Part shown: in pieces, positions 1-9,985 of the stretch
Numbering within the stretch: position 1 is the first letter of the stretch
How the letters are laid out: each line of letters begins with the position of its first letter
Assembly (NCBI GenBank): GCA_965116245.1
Contig: OZ220497.1
Location: 1,922,001-1,986,000 of the forward strand
DNA: 64,000 nt
Direction: 5' to 3'
Source: Poriferisodalis sp965116245
Lineage (GTDB): Bacteria; Actinomycetota; Acidimicrobiia; Acidimicrobiales; Poriferisodalaceae
Program-made: the position numbers and the translations under genes
The notes under the pieces: generated by a model
The model's database searches: none
Told to the model about the DNA's origin: nothing
What the model saw: only the letters and a program-made list of their open reading frames with translations

Positions 1-1
1 T

Positions 2-2053
2 CGTCCTTGGCTGCCGACTCCCGATGCCGCGCATCGGTTCCGCGTCACCGCAGATTTTGAACCGGCGGGAGACCAACCTCGCGCTGTGTCTCTGCTAGCC
101 GATGGCGTTGAGCGCGGCGACCGATTTCAGACGCTTCTCGGCATCACAGGTTCGGGAAAGAGCGCCACAGTCGCGTGGACGATTGAGCAGGTGCAGCGAC
201 CGACGCTTGTGCTCGCGCCCAATAAGTCCCTTGCAGCTCAGCTCGCCAACGAGTTTCGCGAGTTCTTTCCCGACAATCGGGTGGAGTATTTCGTCTCGTA
301 CTACGACTACTACCAACCCGAGGCCTACATGCCAGCTTCGGACACCTACATCGAAAAGGACTCCAGTGTCAACGACGAGATCGATCGGTTGCGACACTCG
401 GCCACAGCGGCGCTGCTGACCCGTCGGGACGTGATCGTGGTGGCATCCGTCTCAGCCATCTACGGTCTGGGCGCGCCCGAGGAATACCTGCGCAAGATGC
501 TGTATCTGCGGGTGGGAGACTCAGTGGACCAGCGTGCCGTTCTGCGTCGGCTGGTGGACATGCAGTACGAACGCAATGACATGAACCTGGTACGTGGCCG
601 GTTCCGCGTACGTGGCGACACGCTCGAGATACACCCTGCATATGAGGAGTTCTTGGTGCGGATGGAAATGTTCGGCGACGAGCTAGATCGCATCAGCCGC
701 ATTGACCCACTGACTGGCGAGCGTCTAGGCGACGTTGAAGAGGTAACCGTCTTTCCGGCTTCCCACTACGTCACTGGCGAGGAAAAACTGCGGCTGGCGA
801 TCTCCAAGATTGAGGCTGAGCTGGCCGAGCGGCTGCAGTCTTTCGAGCGGGACAACAAGCTGCTGGAGGCGCAACGGCTCCGCATGCGAACCGAGTACGA
901 CCTGGAGATGCTGGCCGAACTCGGCTACTGCAACGGCGTCGAGAACTACTCAATGCACCTAGATGGCCGGGCCTATGACGAGGCGCCTTACACGCTGTTG
1001 GACTTCTTCCCCGACGATTACCTGTTGGTTATTGACGAGAGTCACGTAGCTGTGCCGCAACTGCATGGTCAGTTCGCAGGTGATCGTCGGCGCAAAGACA
1101 CACTGGTGGAGCACGGCTTCCGGTTGCCCTCGGCTCGAGACAACCGGCCTTTGCGTTTTGAGGAGGTAATGGATCGGCTGAACCAGGTCGTGTTTTTGTC
1201 GGCCACGCCGGGGGACTACGAGCTGCGGATGAGTTCACAGGTAGTCGAACAGATCGTCCGTCCCACCGGTCTGGTGGATCCCGAGATCGTGGTGCGGCCC
1301 ACCAAGGGTCAGATCGATGATCTGATAAGCGAAATTGAGCGCGTCACTGCTGTTGACCAGCGAGTGTTGGTGACGACGCTCACCAAGAAGATGGCCGAAG
1401 ACCTAACCGACTACCTGCTTGAGCTGGGTGTGCGGGTGCGCTATCTGCACAGCGAGATCGACACCCTGGAACGCATCGAGATCCTGCGGGACTTGCGCCT
1501 TGGCCACTTCGACGTGCTGGTGGGCATCAACCTGTTGCGAGAAGGCCTGGACTTACCCGAAGTGAGCCTGGTCGCGATTCTGGACGCCGACAAGGAGGGC
1601 TTCTTGCGCAGTGAGACATCGCTCATTCAGACCATAGGCCGAGCGGCGCGCAACGTAGACGGCCAGGTGGTGATGTACGCAGACTCATTCACGCCCTCAA
1701 TGCATCGTGCGGTGTCGGAGACCAACCGCCGTCGCACCTTGCAGCAGGACTACAACGCCAAGCATGGCATCGACCCCCAGACGATCCGCAAGGCCGTGAC
1801 AGACATCCTTGAGGTGCTGCGCGGACCATCGGAGACTGCGCCTGTGCCAGAGAAACTGAAAGCAGGTCGCGTCAACGCCGAGCAAGTGCGCGCCGCGTAC
1901 GGTGACCTTCCAGCCGACGACCTCACTCGCTTGATCGCCTCGCTAGAGGAAGAAATGGCTGAGGCAGCGGCCGACCTGAGATTCGAATACGCAGCTCGCT
2001 TGCGGGACGAACTCAGAGAACTGCGGCGCGATTTGCGCGACGCCAGCGCCTAG
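2..2053 (+). CDS. uvrB: UvrB, excinuclease ABC subunit B (5' end cut by window edge)
   Basis: UvrB is the DNA-damage-verifying helicase subunit of nucleotide excision repair; it is loaded by UvrA and then recruits UvrC. The frame is open from the first bases of the window, and the residues before the first internal GTG (position 86) match the UvrB N-terminus (the conserved ADFEPAGDQP stretch), so the real start lies upstream of position 1. The Walker A motif (GITGSGKS), the beta-hairpin region (YYDYYQPEAY), the helicase Walker B (DESH), motif VI (QTIGRAARN) and a C-terminal UVR domain near the last 40 residues are all present and intact. About 683 codons are visible, normal for UvrB. uvrA follows on the same strand after one gene in the opposite direction. 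Confidence 0.97.
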   Translation, partial: RPWLPTPDAAHRFRVTADFEPAGDQPRAVSLLADGVERGDRFQTLLGITGSGKSATVAWTIEQVQRPTLVLAPNKSLAAQLANEFREFFPDNRVEYFVSYYDYYQPEAYMPASDTYIEKDSSVNDEIDRLRHSATAALLTRRDVIVVASVSAIYGLGAPEEYLRKMLYLRVGDSVDQRAVLRRLVDMQYERNDMNLVRGRFRVRGDTLEIHPAYEEFLVRMEMFGDELDRISRIDPLTGERLGDVEEVTVFPASHYVTGEEKLRLAISKIEAELAERLQSFERDNKLLEAQRLRMRTEYDLEMLAELGYCNGVENYSMHLDGRAYDEAPYTLLDFFPDDYLLVIDESHVAVPQLHGQFAGDRRRKDTLVEHGFRLPSARDNRPLRFEEVMDRLNQVVFLSATPGDYELRMSSQVVEQIVRPTGLVDPEIVVRPTKGQIDDLISEIERVTAVDQRVLVTTLTKKMAEDLTDYLLELGVRVRYLHSEIDTLERIEILRDLRLGHFDVLVGINLLREGLDLPEVSLVAILDADKEGFLRSETSLIQTIGRAARNVDGQVVMYADSFTPSMHRAVSETNRRRTLQQDYNAKHGIDPQTIRKAVTDILEVLRGPSETAPVPEKLKAGRVNAEQVRAAYGDLPADDLTRLIASLEEEMAEAAADLRFEYAARLRDELRELRRDLRDASA

Positions 2054-2060
2054 ACCCCAG

Positions 2061-3158
2061 TTACGAGCCGACTGCTAAGACGGAGCGCAAGACTTCTCCG
2101 CGTTCCATTTTCTCAAATGCTGCTTCCACGCCAGATATGTCGATTGTCTCGCTGACGAACTTGTCTAGCGGTAAGCGGTCCTGTAGGTGAAGGTCGACAA
2201 GCATCGGGAAGTCACGACTCGGCAAACAATCGCCGTACCAGGAACTTCTCAGCGAACCGCCGCGCCCGAACACCTCAATCATTGGCAACTCAATCTTCAT
2301 GGTCGGATTAGGCACACCGACAAGGACAACAGTCCCCGCCAGATCTCGGGCATAAAACGCCTGCTCGTAGGTTTGCGGCAATCCCACAGCGTCGATTGCC
2401 ACGTCGACGCCGTTGCCGCCAGTCAGCTCGCGGACCGCTTTGACCACTTCGTCATTGCTCATTCCTGCTGAGTTGATGGTGTGGGTGGCACCGAACTCTC
2501 GGGCCCAGTCCAGCTTGCGACCGTCAATGTCAATACCAACGATTGTGTGCGCACCAGCTAGGTGTGCACCGCAGATGGCAGCGTCTCCCACGCCTCCGCA
2601 GCCGAACACAGCCACGCTGTCACCACGCTCAACACCAGCGGTATTTACTGCTGCACCGAGACCGGCCATCACGCCGCAGCCGATGAGACCAGCAACCTCC
2701 GCCGAAGCCGCAGGGTTCACCTTGGTGGCCTGGCCCGCGGCTACCAGAGTCTTCTCCGCGAACGCTCCGATGCCTAGCGCCGCAGACAGCTCGGTGCCGT
2801 TCAGGGTCATCTTTTGCTTGGCATTGTGCGTGTCGAAGCAGTACCACGGGCGGCCTCGTTCACAGGACCGGCAGTGTCCGCAGACAGCCCGCCAATTCAG
2901 AACCACGAAGTCACCAACAGCGACATTCGTAACACCCTCACCGGCTTGCGAGACGATGCCCGCCGCTTCGTGGCCGAGCAAGAATGGGAACTCATCGTTG
3001 ATGGCACCCTCGCGGTAGTGCAGGTCGGTGTGGCAAACGCCGCAGGCCTGAATGTCAACTACTACCTCGCCGGGACCAGGGTCGGGCACCAAAATCGTCT
3101 CAACTGCGACTGGCTCTCCTGGCGCTAGCGCTACGACGCCTTGTACTTCGTGTGGCAT
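2061..3158 (-). CDS. mscR: S-(hydroxymethyl)mycothiol dehydrogenase (zinc alcohol dehydrogenase, MscR-type)
   Basis: This zinc-dependent medium-chain dehydrogenase oxidises the formaldehyde-mycothiol adduct with NAD, the actinobacterial counterpart of glutathione-dependent formaldehyde detoxification. It closely resembles mycobacterial MscR throughout. Visible features are the catalytic zinc site CGVCHTD with a GHE motif about 20 residues later, the structural zinc cluster CGHCRSCERGRPWYC, and the Rossmann glycine motif GCGGVGD. The longest ORF begins at 3317, but its first 53 residues have no counterpart in the family; the ATG at 3158 (MPHEVQGVV) gives the usual length of 365 residues. It is convergent with uvrB, with 7 bases between their stops. 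The assignment implies that the host makes mycothiol. Confidence 0.9.
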   Translation of the reverse strand: MPHEVQGVVALAPGEPVAVETILVPDPGPGEVVVDIQACGVCHTDLHYREGAINDEFPFLLGHEAAGIVSQAGEGVTNVAVGDFVVLNWRAVCGHCRSCERGRPWYCFDTHNAKQKMTLNGTELSAALGIGAFAEKTLVAAGQATKVNPAASAEVAGLIGCGVMAGLGAAVNTAGVERGDSVAVFGCGGVGDAAICGAHLAGAHTIVGIDIDGRKLDWAREFGATHTINSAGMSNDEVVKAVRELTGGNGVDVAIDAVGLPQTYEQAFYARDLAGTVVLVGVPNPTMKIELPMIEVFGRGGSLRSSWYGDCLPSRDFPMLVDLHLQDRLPLDKFVSETIDISGVEAAFEKMERGEVLRSVLAVGS

Positions 3159-3433
3159 AACCACGACCCTAGTTCTGCCTGTCACAGCGATAGGACTGAC
3201 GCTTTGTCCCGGCATGACATGTTGTCCAGGCACGACTGCAATAGGGGCCCTAGGCGCCGTCCCTGAACTGACCTCAGATTCGGCAACTAATGTTCGTATT
3301 CGGTTGAGCAGGCACAACCGCAGCTAGGCTCAGCCGGAATGGGCGGGCGCCGAAGCGACAAGCCGAGAGCAGGCGAATCAAGAACAGGCAAGCCAGCTAG
3401 CAAAGCCGACAAACAACACAAGCAAGTGGTGGC

Positions 3434-6295
3434 ATGGGTGATCAGCTAATAGTTCGCGGTGCGCGCGAACACAACTTGCGAGACGTAAATGTCGATTTGC
3501 CTCGCAACCGCCTGATTGTCTTCACCGGGTTGTCGGGTAGCGGCAAGTCGTCATTGGCGTTCGACACCATCTACGCCGAGGGGCAGCGACGCTACGTGGA
3601 GTCTCTGTCGGCTTACGCCCGTCAATTCCTGGGGCAGATGGACAAGCCCGACGTGGACTTCCTAGAAGGCCTCTCACCGGCGATCTCCATAGACCAAAAG
3701 AGCGCTAGCCGTAATCCGCGATCCACCGTCGGCACCATCACTGAGGTCTACGACTATCTGCGACTTCTTTACGCCCGCGTAGGAGTTCAGCACGATCCCC
3801 AGACAGGCGATGTAGTTGAACGTCAAACGGCGCAACAGATCGTGGACCGCATCCTGGAACTGCCCGAATCAACGCGCTTTGAGGTGTTAGCCCCGGTCGT
3901 GCGTGGTCGCAAAGGCGACTATCACACCCAGCTCGGCGATTTCGCTCGGCAGGGCTACGCGCGGGTTCGGGTGGATGGCGATGTTCTGGAACTTGGTGAT
4001 GTTGATGAGATTGAGCGGCTCGACCGTTACGTCAACCACGACATCGAAGTCATCGTGGACCGGCTCGTAATTCGTGAAGGCATGGAGCAGCGCTTAGCCG
4101 AGTCTGTGGAGACCGCGCTGAGACTCGCGGACGGACATGTCTGGGTTCGCTTGGTCCCACGTAGCGACGACGAAACAGCCACTGACGACTTGCCAGAAAT
4201 TTTGACGTTCAGCCAGCACTTGTACTCGCCAAGTACCGGCCGCTCTTTTGATGAGTTGGCACCCCGCAACTTCTCTTTCAACTCTCCCTACGGGGCCTGC
4301 GCCACTTGTGATGGCCTAGGCACCCGCCACGAGGTTGATCCCGATCTTGTCGTGCCAAACACCGCGCTGTCGGTGGCGGCAGGTGCTCTTGCGCCCTGGG
4401 CTGGGACCACTGGCCGATGGTTTATGCGGCTGCTTGAAGCGGTCGGAAAACAACACGACATCCCGCTTGATGTGCCGTGGGCCGATCTCGAACCCAGCCA
4501 CCGGGCATTGTTGCTGGATGGCGCGCCCGAAGGTGAACAGATCACGGTGCGCTATCGCAATCGCTACGGCAGATCACGCAGCTACACCACCCACTACGAA
4601 GGCGTCATTGGGTTCCTGCGCCGTCGCCACTCTGACACCGAGAGTGATTGGTCTCGCAATCGCATTGAGGGCTACATGCGCGAGGTGCCTTGCGGGACGT
4701 GCCGAGGTGCACGGCTCAACGAAGTGTCGTTGGCAGTGCGGGTCGCGGGCCGCAACATTTTTGAGCTCTGCTCAGCATCTATAGGCGAAGCCGCGAAGAT
4801 CATCGATGGCTTGCAACTAAGTCACCGTCAGCGCATCATCGCAGCACCGATCATCAAAGAAATAGATGCTCGGCTGAACTTCTTGTTGGACGTGGGTTTG
4901 GACTATCTGACGCTTAACCGCTCGGCAGCGACGCTGGCGGGCGGCGAAGCGCAGCGCATCCGGCTAGCCAGCCAGATAGGCAGCGGACTCGAAGGTGTGC
5001 TGTATGTCCTAGATGAGCCGTCCATTGGGCTGCATCAGCGTGACAACCGCCGCCTTATCGACACACTGCTGCACTTGCGCGATCTTGGCAACACCGTGCT
5101 GGTAGTGGAACACGACCTTGAGACGATTTCGGTAGCGGACTGGGTGGTTGACATTGGGCCGCGCGCAGGTGAGCACGGTGGCCAGATCGTCTACAGCGGA
5201 CCGACCGACGGGCTGGCGGAAGCGCCGGGCTCGTTGACGGGCGAGTACTTGTCAGGCGTGCGCGAGATCCCGATTCCATCTCAGCGTCGACCCTGCAGCG
5301 ACGAGCGTCTCGTTGTTCGGGGCGCACGCGAGCACAACCTGCGCAAGATCGATGTTGAGTTCCCGCTGGGTTGCTTCGTTTGTGTGACAGGCGTGTCGGG
5401 ATCGGGCAAGAGCACGTTGGTGAACGAGATCCTCTACAAGGCGTTGATGCAACGGATCTACTCATCCAAACAGGCTCCAGGCCTGCACACGACGATCGAA
5501 GGTGTCGAAGCGCTTGACAAGGTCATCGATATTGACCAGTCTCCGATTGGTCGCACACCTCGGTCAAATCCGGCCACCTACACGGGGGTGTTTGACCATG
5601 TTCGCAAGCTCTACGCGGCCACGAACGAGGCCAAAGTGCGGGGCTACCTACCTGGCCGATTCAGTTTCAATGTCAAGGGTGGTCGCTGCGAGGCCTGCTC
5701 AGGCGACGGCACCATCAAGATCGAGATGCACTTCTTGCCAGATGTGTATGTGCCCTGCGAGGTGTGCAAAGGCGCCCGCTACAACCGCGAGACGCTCGAG
5801 ATCCGGTTCAAGGGCATGACCATCGCGGATGTGCTGAACATGCCATGCGAGGACGCGCTCGAGTTTTTCGCTGCGCAGCCGCCCATTCGCCGACATATGC
5901 AGACCCTGGTTGACGTGGGTTTGGGGTACATCCGTCTGGGCCAGCCAGCTACGACTCTGTCTGGCGGCGAAGCACAGCGGGTCAAGCTGGCGAGCGAGCT
6001 CTCGAAGAGATCCACTGGACACACGATTTACATCCTGGATGAGCCCACGACCGGCTTGCATTTTGAAGACATCCGCAGGCTTCTGGGCGTGCTTGACCGG
6101 CTGGTGTCCGCCGGCAACACCGTCGTGGTGATTGAACACAACCTCGACGTCATCAAAACCTCCGACTGGATTATCGACATGGGTCCAGAGGGAGGCATAG
6201 GCGGTGGCGCAGTAGTCGTGGCCGGAACACCGGAGCAAGTAGCTGCGACGCCCGAATCGCACACCGGCAGGTACCTGGCGCCTCTAGTGGCCTGA
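3434..6295 (+). CDS. uvrA: UvrA, excinuclease ABC subunit A
   Basis: UvrA is the damage-sensing ATPase dimer of nucleotide excision repair. The 953-residue protein has two ABC modules. The first contains GLSGSGKS near residue 33 and the UvrA family block YVESLSAYARQFL. The second contains GVSGSGKS in its middle third. Zinc-binding CxxC pairs are visible (CATC, CGTC, CEAC, CEVC), as are two signature motifs LAGGEAQR and LSGGEAQR, each followed by an LDEP Walker B. The length is standard and no frame damage is seen. The start ATG at 3434 leads directly into the canonical N-terminus (LIVRGAREHNLRDV). A histidine kinase gene converges on its 3' end. Confidence 0.98.
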   Translation: MGDQLIVRGAREHNLRDVNVDLPRNRLIVFTGLSGSGKSSLAFDTIYAEGQRRYVESLSAYARQFLGQMDKPDVDFLEGLSPAISIDQKSASRNPRSTVGTITEVYDYLRLLYARVGVQHDPQTGDVVERQTAQQIVDRILELPESTRFEVLAPVVRGRKGDYHTQLGDFARQGYARVRVDGDVLELGDVDEIERLDRYVNHDIEVIVDRLVIREGMEQRLAESVETALRLADGHVWVRLVPRSDDETATDDLPEILTFSQHLYSPSTGRSFDELAPRNFSFNSPYGACATCDGLGTRHEVDPDLVVPNTALSVAAGALAPWAGTTGRWFMRLLEAVGKQHDIPLDVPWADLEPSHRALLLDGAPEGEQITVRYRNRYGRSRSYTTHYEGVIGFLRRRHSDTESDWSRNRIEGYMREVPCGTCRGARLNEVSLAVRVAGRNIFELCSASIGEAAKIIDGLQLSHRQRIIAAPIIKEIDARLNFLLDVGLDYLTLNRSAATLAGGEAQRIRLASQIGSGLEGVLYVLDEPSIGLHQRDNRRLIDTLLHLRDLGNTVLVVEHDLETISVADWVVDIGPRAGEHGGQIVYSGPTDGLAEAPGSLTGEYLSGVREIPIPSQRRPCSDERLVVRGAREHNLRKIDVEFPLGCFVCVTGVSGSGKSTLVNEILYKALMQRIYSSKQAPGLHTTIEGVEALDKVIDIDQSPIGRTPRSNPATYTGVFDHVRKLYAATNEAKVRGYLPGRFSFNVKGGRCEACSGDGTIKIEMHFLPDVYVPCEVCKGARYNRETLEIRFKGMTIADVLNMPCEDALEFFAAQPPIRRHMQTLVDVGLGYIRLGQPATTLSGGEAQRVKLASELSKRSTGHTIYILDEPTTGLHFEDIRRLLGVLDRLVSAGNTVVVIEHNLDVIKTSDWIIDMGPEGGIGGGAVVVAGTPEQVAATPESHTGRYLAPLVA

Positions 6296-6321
6296 GCCAG
6301 AGTGGCCTGAGCCAAGTCGCC

Positions 6322-8634
6322 TCAGGACGCCGTTTCGGGGCTGCCTGACTCTGGTGGAGTCGTGACATCAGGAGCTGCTGCTTGCGTGAACGGCAACTCG
6401 ACAGTGAACTCGGTGTATTCGCCAAGTTCGCTTTGCACCGTGATCTGACCGCCGTGGCCTCGGATGATGTCGTTTGACATTGCCAAGCCGAGCCCCGTGC
6501 CCTCGTTGGTGGGTTTAGTGGTGAAGAACGGTTCAAAAATGCGCTGCACCACATCGGCAGGGATGCCGGTGCCGTTGTCGCGCACGGTGATCACAGCGGA
6601 GTCTTCGGCGCGTCGTGTAGCGAGCCAGATGGTCGGGAAGTAGGGCGATTCGTTGCCAGCATCTGGGGCAACGGTTCCCGTCTCGCCACCTAGCTCGCGC
6701 CAGCGCTTGTTGGCCGCATAGCCAGCGTTGGCGACCAAGTTGAGGAAGACGCGTCCAATGTCTTGAGGGATGACCTCTACCTCACCAAGTTCGGGATCGA
6801 AGTCCCGTTCGATGGTCACGTTGAAATCGGGGTCCTGCGCCCGCGCGCTGTGGTAGGAGAGCATGGCGTGCTCTTCCAGCAAGGCGTTTATCTCCACGGG
6901 GCGCGACTCGCCACCACCGCGGCCCATCATGAGCATGCTTTCAACGATGCGATTGGCCCGGTCACCGTGCCCGCGGATGCGAGTCAGGTTCTCCTTGAGG
7001 TCGCCAGTGATCTCCGCTATGTAGTCGGCCTGATCGTCGGCCGGTTCCGGGTTAGCGATGGCCTCCAACAGTTCTTCTAGCAGCTCATCGGATGATTCGG
7101 CGAAGTTCTTCACGAAATTGAGCGGGTTCCGAATCTCGTGCGCGACGCCTGCTGTCACCTCACCGAGGGCCGCCAGCTTCTCATTCGCCACAATCTGATC
7201 CTGCGCACGGTCCAAATCAGCGAGAGTCTGTGATAACTGCTCGTTGCGCTCGCTGAGCTGACCGGCTAGCTGTTCAACCAAGTTGAGCCGCTGAACTTCA
7301 AGGGCCGCCTTGCGAAAGTGCTCCAGGGCGTCGGCCATCTCGGCCACCTCGTCACGGCCTCGGACATCGACAGGAGACTCAAGGTCGCCGCCAGCGAGTC
7401 CTCGCATACGTACTGACAGCCGAGCAACGCGCCGCAGGATCCGTCGCCCTACGAACAGCCAGCTAAACAACAGCGCACCCACGATGCCTACAACGCTGAT
7501 CGCCACAAGTAGAGCACGCCCCGTGCTAACGGCCTGCGCTGAGGCTTCAGTGGCTGCATCTACTCTGGATTGCACTGCCTCAACGAGCGATTCGATCTCG
7601 CCTACCAACGCAACACCCAGCTCTTGGTTCTGGGTGAGTAGGTCCCGCTGGTTTTCCTCAATCTCGAGTCTGCGGAACATCACATCAAAGACGCCGCCGT
7701 CGTCTAAGCCCAATGCAATCAAACGGTCGACCTTTGGACGCATCGCTTCGCTGGCTTCTGTGTCCAGCGCAGCGACATTGATCTCTATTCGATCTCTGGC
7801 CGATTCGAAGCTCTCCCGAAGCGGTTCGATCAGCGCTGAAGCAGAGCCGCTGAATGCGCTAGCCAGCAGTGCTTCGGCCTGCGATACATCGCCACTCAAT
7901 GCCGACCAGCGGCGGTAGCTCAGCACTTCAGTATCGGATCTGTGGATCGACTCAGGTGCGGGAGGTGTCCACAGTTGCCGCCGTCCTTCCACCAGGAAAT
8001 AGAGCTGATCGTCAAGCGCCGGAATGATCTGATCCACCAAGTCCTGCACCACGGTGTTGGACTCGATACGGAGTTCCTCCGCTTGTCGGCGCAAAGCGAA
8101 GTACTCGGGCATTTCCTCCACGATGTCGGCGATGTTCGAATTGAGCTGGGCAGCGTCACTGCGCATCTGGCCCAGCCACATTGAGCCCGTGCCGCGATTC
8201 CACAGCAGCGCAAGCTGAGTCTCAAACTCCCTACGGGCAGCAGCAATTCCGGTTATGACATCTGCGTAGCTCTCAGCAGACGAGGCCGTCAAGCGGGGCC
8301 CGCCAGCCACCAGCCTGTTGCTGGCCTCGGCCACGCCGAGTGCAGCGTTGAGTTCGGGTATTGCCCCCTGCGTCACCTCACTCTCGGCTTCACCCACCCG
8401 AGCGAACGAAATCCAGGCAATGAGGCTCGCTGCCAAGGTCAGCAGCAGCGGTACCGCAATGCCAGCGTACATTTGCGTCGAGATTCGATGGTGAATCGAC
8501 GGCTTGCGAAACTCGTTCGGCGCTTCCGCTGTTGGTGTGTCAACTGATGTGTCGACCGGTGTGTCGACTGGTGTGTCGACGGTTGCCGTTTCGGCTGCTG
8601 GCTCGATTATCGGCTCGGCCGCTGGATCGGTCAT
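6322..8634 (-). CDS. Membrane histidine kinase with HAMP domain, last gene of a signalling operon
   Basis: A 770-residue sensor kinase. The first ~35 residues are acidic/proline-rich with tandem VDTP units. A transmembrane helix lies near residues 50-72, then a long helical extracytoplasmic region, a second transmembrane helix near 370-390, HAMP, a coiled coil, HisKA with the phospho-acceptor HEIRNP, and HATPase_c with N-box (NLVANA), G1 (DNGTGIP) and G2 (GTGLGLAM). No receiver domain is fused. It starts 6 bases after the substrate-binding lipoprotein gene, so the two are probably co-transcribed and the lipoprotein may present ligand to the kinase. No DNA-binding response regulator is adjacent; the likeliest phosphorylation target is the receiver domain of the PP2C phosphatase two genes upstream. 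That pairing is inference. Confidence 0.88.
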   Translation of the reverse strand: MTDPAAEPIIEPAAETATVDTPVDTPVDTSVDTPTAEAPNEFRKPSIHHRISTQMYAGIAVPLLLTLAASLIAWISFARVGEAESEVTQGAIPELNAALGVAEASNRLVAGGPRLTASSAESYADVITGIAAARREFETQLALLWNRGTGSMWLGQMRSDAAQLNSNIADIVEEMPEYFALRRQAEELRIESNTVVQDLVDQIIPALDDQLYFLVEGRRQLWTPPAPESIHRSDTEVLSYRRWSALSGDVSQAEALLASAFSGSASALIEPLRESFESARDRIEINVAALDTEASEAMRPKVDRLIALGLDDGGVFDVMFRRLEIEENQRDLLTQNQELGVALVGEIESLVEAVQSRVDAATEASAQAVSTGRALLVAISVVGIVGALLFSWLFVGRRILRRVARLSVRMRGLAGGDLESPVDVRGRDEVAEMADALEHFRKAALEVQRLNLVEQLAGQLSERNEQLSQTLADLDRAQDQIVANEKLAALGEVTAGVAHEIRNPLNFVKNFAESSDELLEELLEAIANPEPADDQADYIAEITGDLKENLTRIRGHGDRANRIVESMLMMGRGGGESRPVEINALLEEHAMLSYHSARAQDPDFNVTIERDFDPELGEVEVIPQDIGRVFLNLVANAGYAANKRWRELGGETGTVAPDAGNESPYFPTIWLATRRAEDSAVITVRDNGTGIPADVVQRIFEPFFTTKPTNEGTGLGLAMSNDIIRGHGGQITVQSELGEYTEFTVELPFTQAAAPDVTTPPESGSPETAS
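8534..8583 (-). repeat. Short tandem repeat encoding VDTP units in the kinase N-terminus
   Basis: About four copies of a 12-base unit (gtgtcgacnggt and variants) encode VDTP/VDTS repeats at the cytoplasmic N-terminus of the histidine kinase. The unit length is a multiple of three, so copy-number change would preserve the frame. Confidence 0.75.
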
Positions 8635-8640
8635 GCTGGC

Positions 8641-9975
8641 TCAATCGCGATCGGTGTTCGCAGGTTGGGTCAATCTGCTCAGCGGGAGGTAAGCGCCGTC
8701 GCTTCCGATCTGAGTCACAAAAACAGCGTCAGAACCCTGGTTGTCCACAACCGCACTTTCGCCATCTCCGAAACTCAACACGAAGCCGTCAATGTCGATT
8801 TCATCGGCCCCTACTCCTAGTATCGAGTTCAAGAAGCACTGGCGCGTCAATCCAGCGCCGCATCGCTCCAAGCCCGCAATGGCGAGTCGGCCCGCGATGT
8901 AGCCCTCGAGCGAAACAAAGCCCGGAACCGGATTAGATTCGACGTGTTCCAACTCGGCGTGCAGAGTTGCCAGGTGATCTAACGCAGCTTGGTAGGCCGC
9001 AACGATCGGTGTGGAGCTGTCGAAGGGAAATGGCACGACTTGGGTAACGAGCACCCCCTCGCCGCTGGCACCCAATTGGCTGGCTAGCGCATTCGAGCCG
9101 ACAAATGAGAGCGTTATGAACACGGGGTCGAAGCCAGTGTTGCGCGCCCAAGAGATCAGTGTGCCCACCGGTCGGTATGCCCCAACCATGATGACGGCCT
9201 CTGGATTGCCCGCCTTCAGATCCAGCAGGGCGGCCTTGATGGCCGTGGTGTTGCGAGGGTAAAAGCCAATCGCCACCGGTTCCATGTCGCGTCGCTCAAG
9301 TGCGGCGAGAGCACCGAAATATCCAGCGCGGCCAAAAGAGTCATCCTGGAACAGGACTGCGATGCGCTCAATGTCCAGGTCCGTGGTGAGGCGTTCGACC
9401 ATCTGCTCGGCTTCTTGCGCATAGGAGGCACGCAGGTTGATGATGTTGGTCCAGTCGTCGTTGCGCAGGAATCCGGCGCCTGTGAACGGCGCCACATAGG
9501 GAATGTCTGCTGCGGCAGCGACGGGGGTCGCCGAACGCGACGTAGGGGTGCCCACAGCACCGATCAGCGCGAACACCTCCTCGTTCTCAATGAATGCTGT
9601 GGTGTTGGCGATGGCGGCTTCGGGTTCGTACCTGTCGTCAAGTGATCTCAACTCCAACTGACGTCCGCTTATGCCTCCTGCTCGGTTGGCTTCCTCAAAT
9701 GCGGCCAAGATGCCCAAACGCATGCCGATACCAAGTTCTGCTGCGGGGCCGCTAAGCGCTGCCGACTGTCCGAATACCACTCGATCGGGGTAGATGCCGG
9801 TCTCGTCGCGGACCGCATCGGAAACCGATGGTCGTGCCGGTGCTGTAACCGTGACCTCGGGTTGCACTCCCTCCTCAGGGTCGCCGCTGCAGGCGCCCAG
9901 CAGAGTCGCGGCAATCGTCGCCAGAGCGGCTGCGTAAGCGGCTGCGCGCCGTTGCGATTTTGTTCGCAGGCGCAT
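8641..9975 (-). CDS. Substrate-binding lipoprotein, branched-chain amino acid/amide family (Peripla_BP_6)
   Basis: A 444-residue exported ligand-binding protein. The N-terminus has an arginine-rich start, a hydrophobic helix and a lipobox ending at Cys29 (LLGAC), so it should be anchored to the outer face of the membrane. The body has family hallmarks: a GQSAALSGPAAELG N-terminal strand, EEANRAGGISGR, and a DDSFGRAGYFG hinge-region block, as in LivJ/UrtA-type receptors. No ABC permease or ATPase is nearby. It sits 10 bases after an RsbW-like kinase and 6 bases before a membrane histidine kinase. The inferred role is as a sensory receptor for the kinase rather than a transporter subunit. The ligand cannot be read from the sequence. 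Confidence 0.87.
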   Translation of the reverse strand: MRLRTKSQRRAAAYAAALATIAATLLGACSGDPEEGVQPEVTVTAPARPSVSDAVRDETGIYPDRVVFGQSAALSGPAAELGIGMRLGILAAFEEANRAGGISGRQLELRSLDDRYEPEAAIANTTAFIENEEVFALIGAVGTPTSRSATPVAAAADIPYVAPFTGAGFLRNDDWTNIINLRASYAQEAEQMVERLTTDLDIERIAVLFQDDSFGRAGYFGALAALERRDMEPVAIGFYPRNTTAIKAALLDLKAGNPEAVIMVGAYRPVGTLISWARNTGFDPVFITLSFVGSNALASQLGASGEGVLVTQVVPFPFDSSTPIVAAYQAALDHLATLHAELEHVESNPVPGFVSLEGYIAGRLAIAGLERCGAGLTRQCFLNSILGVGADEIDIDGFVLSFGDGESAVVDNQGSDAVFVTQIGSDGAYLPLSRLTQPANTDRD

Positions 9976-9985
9976 CGACGTGCAG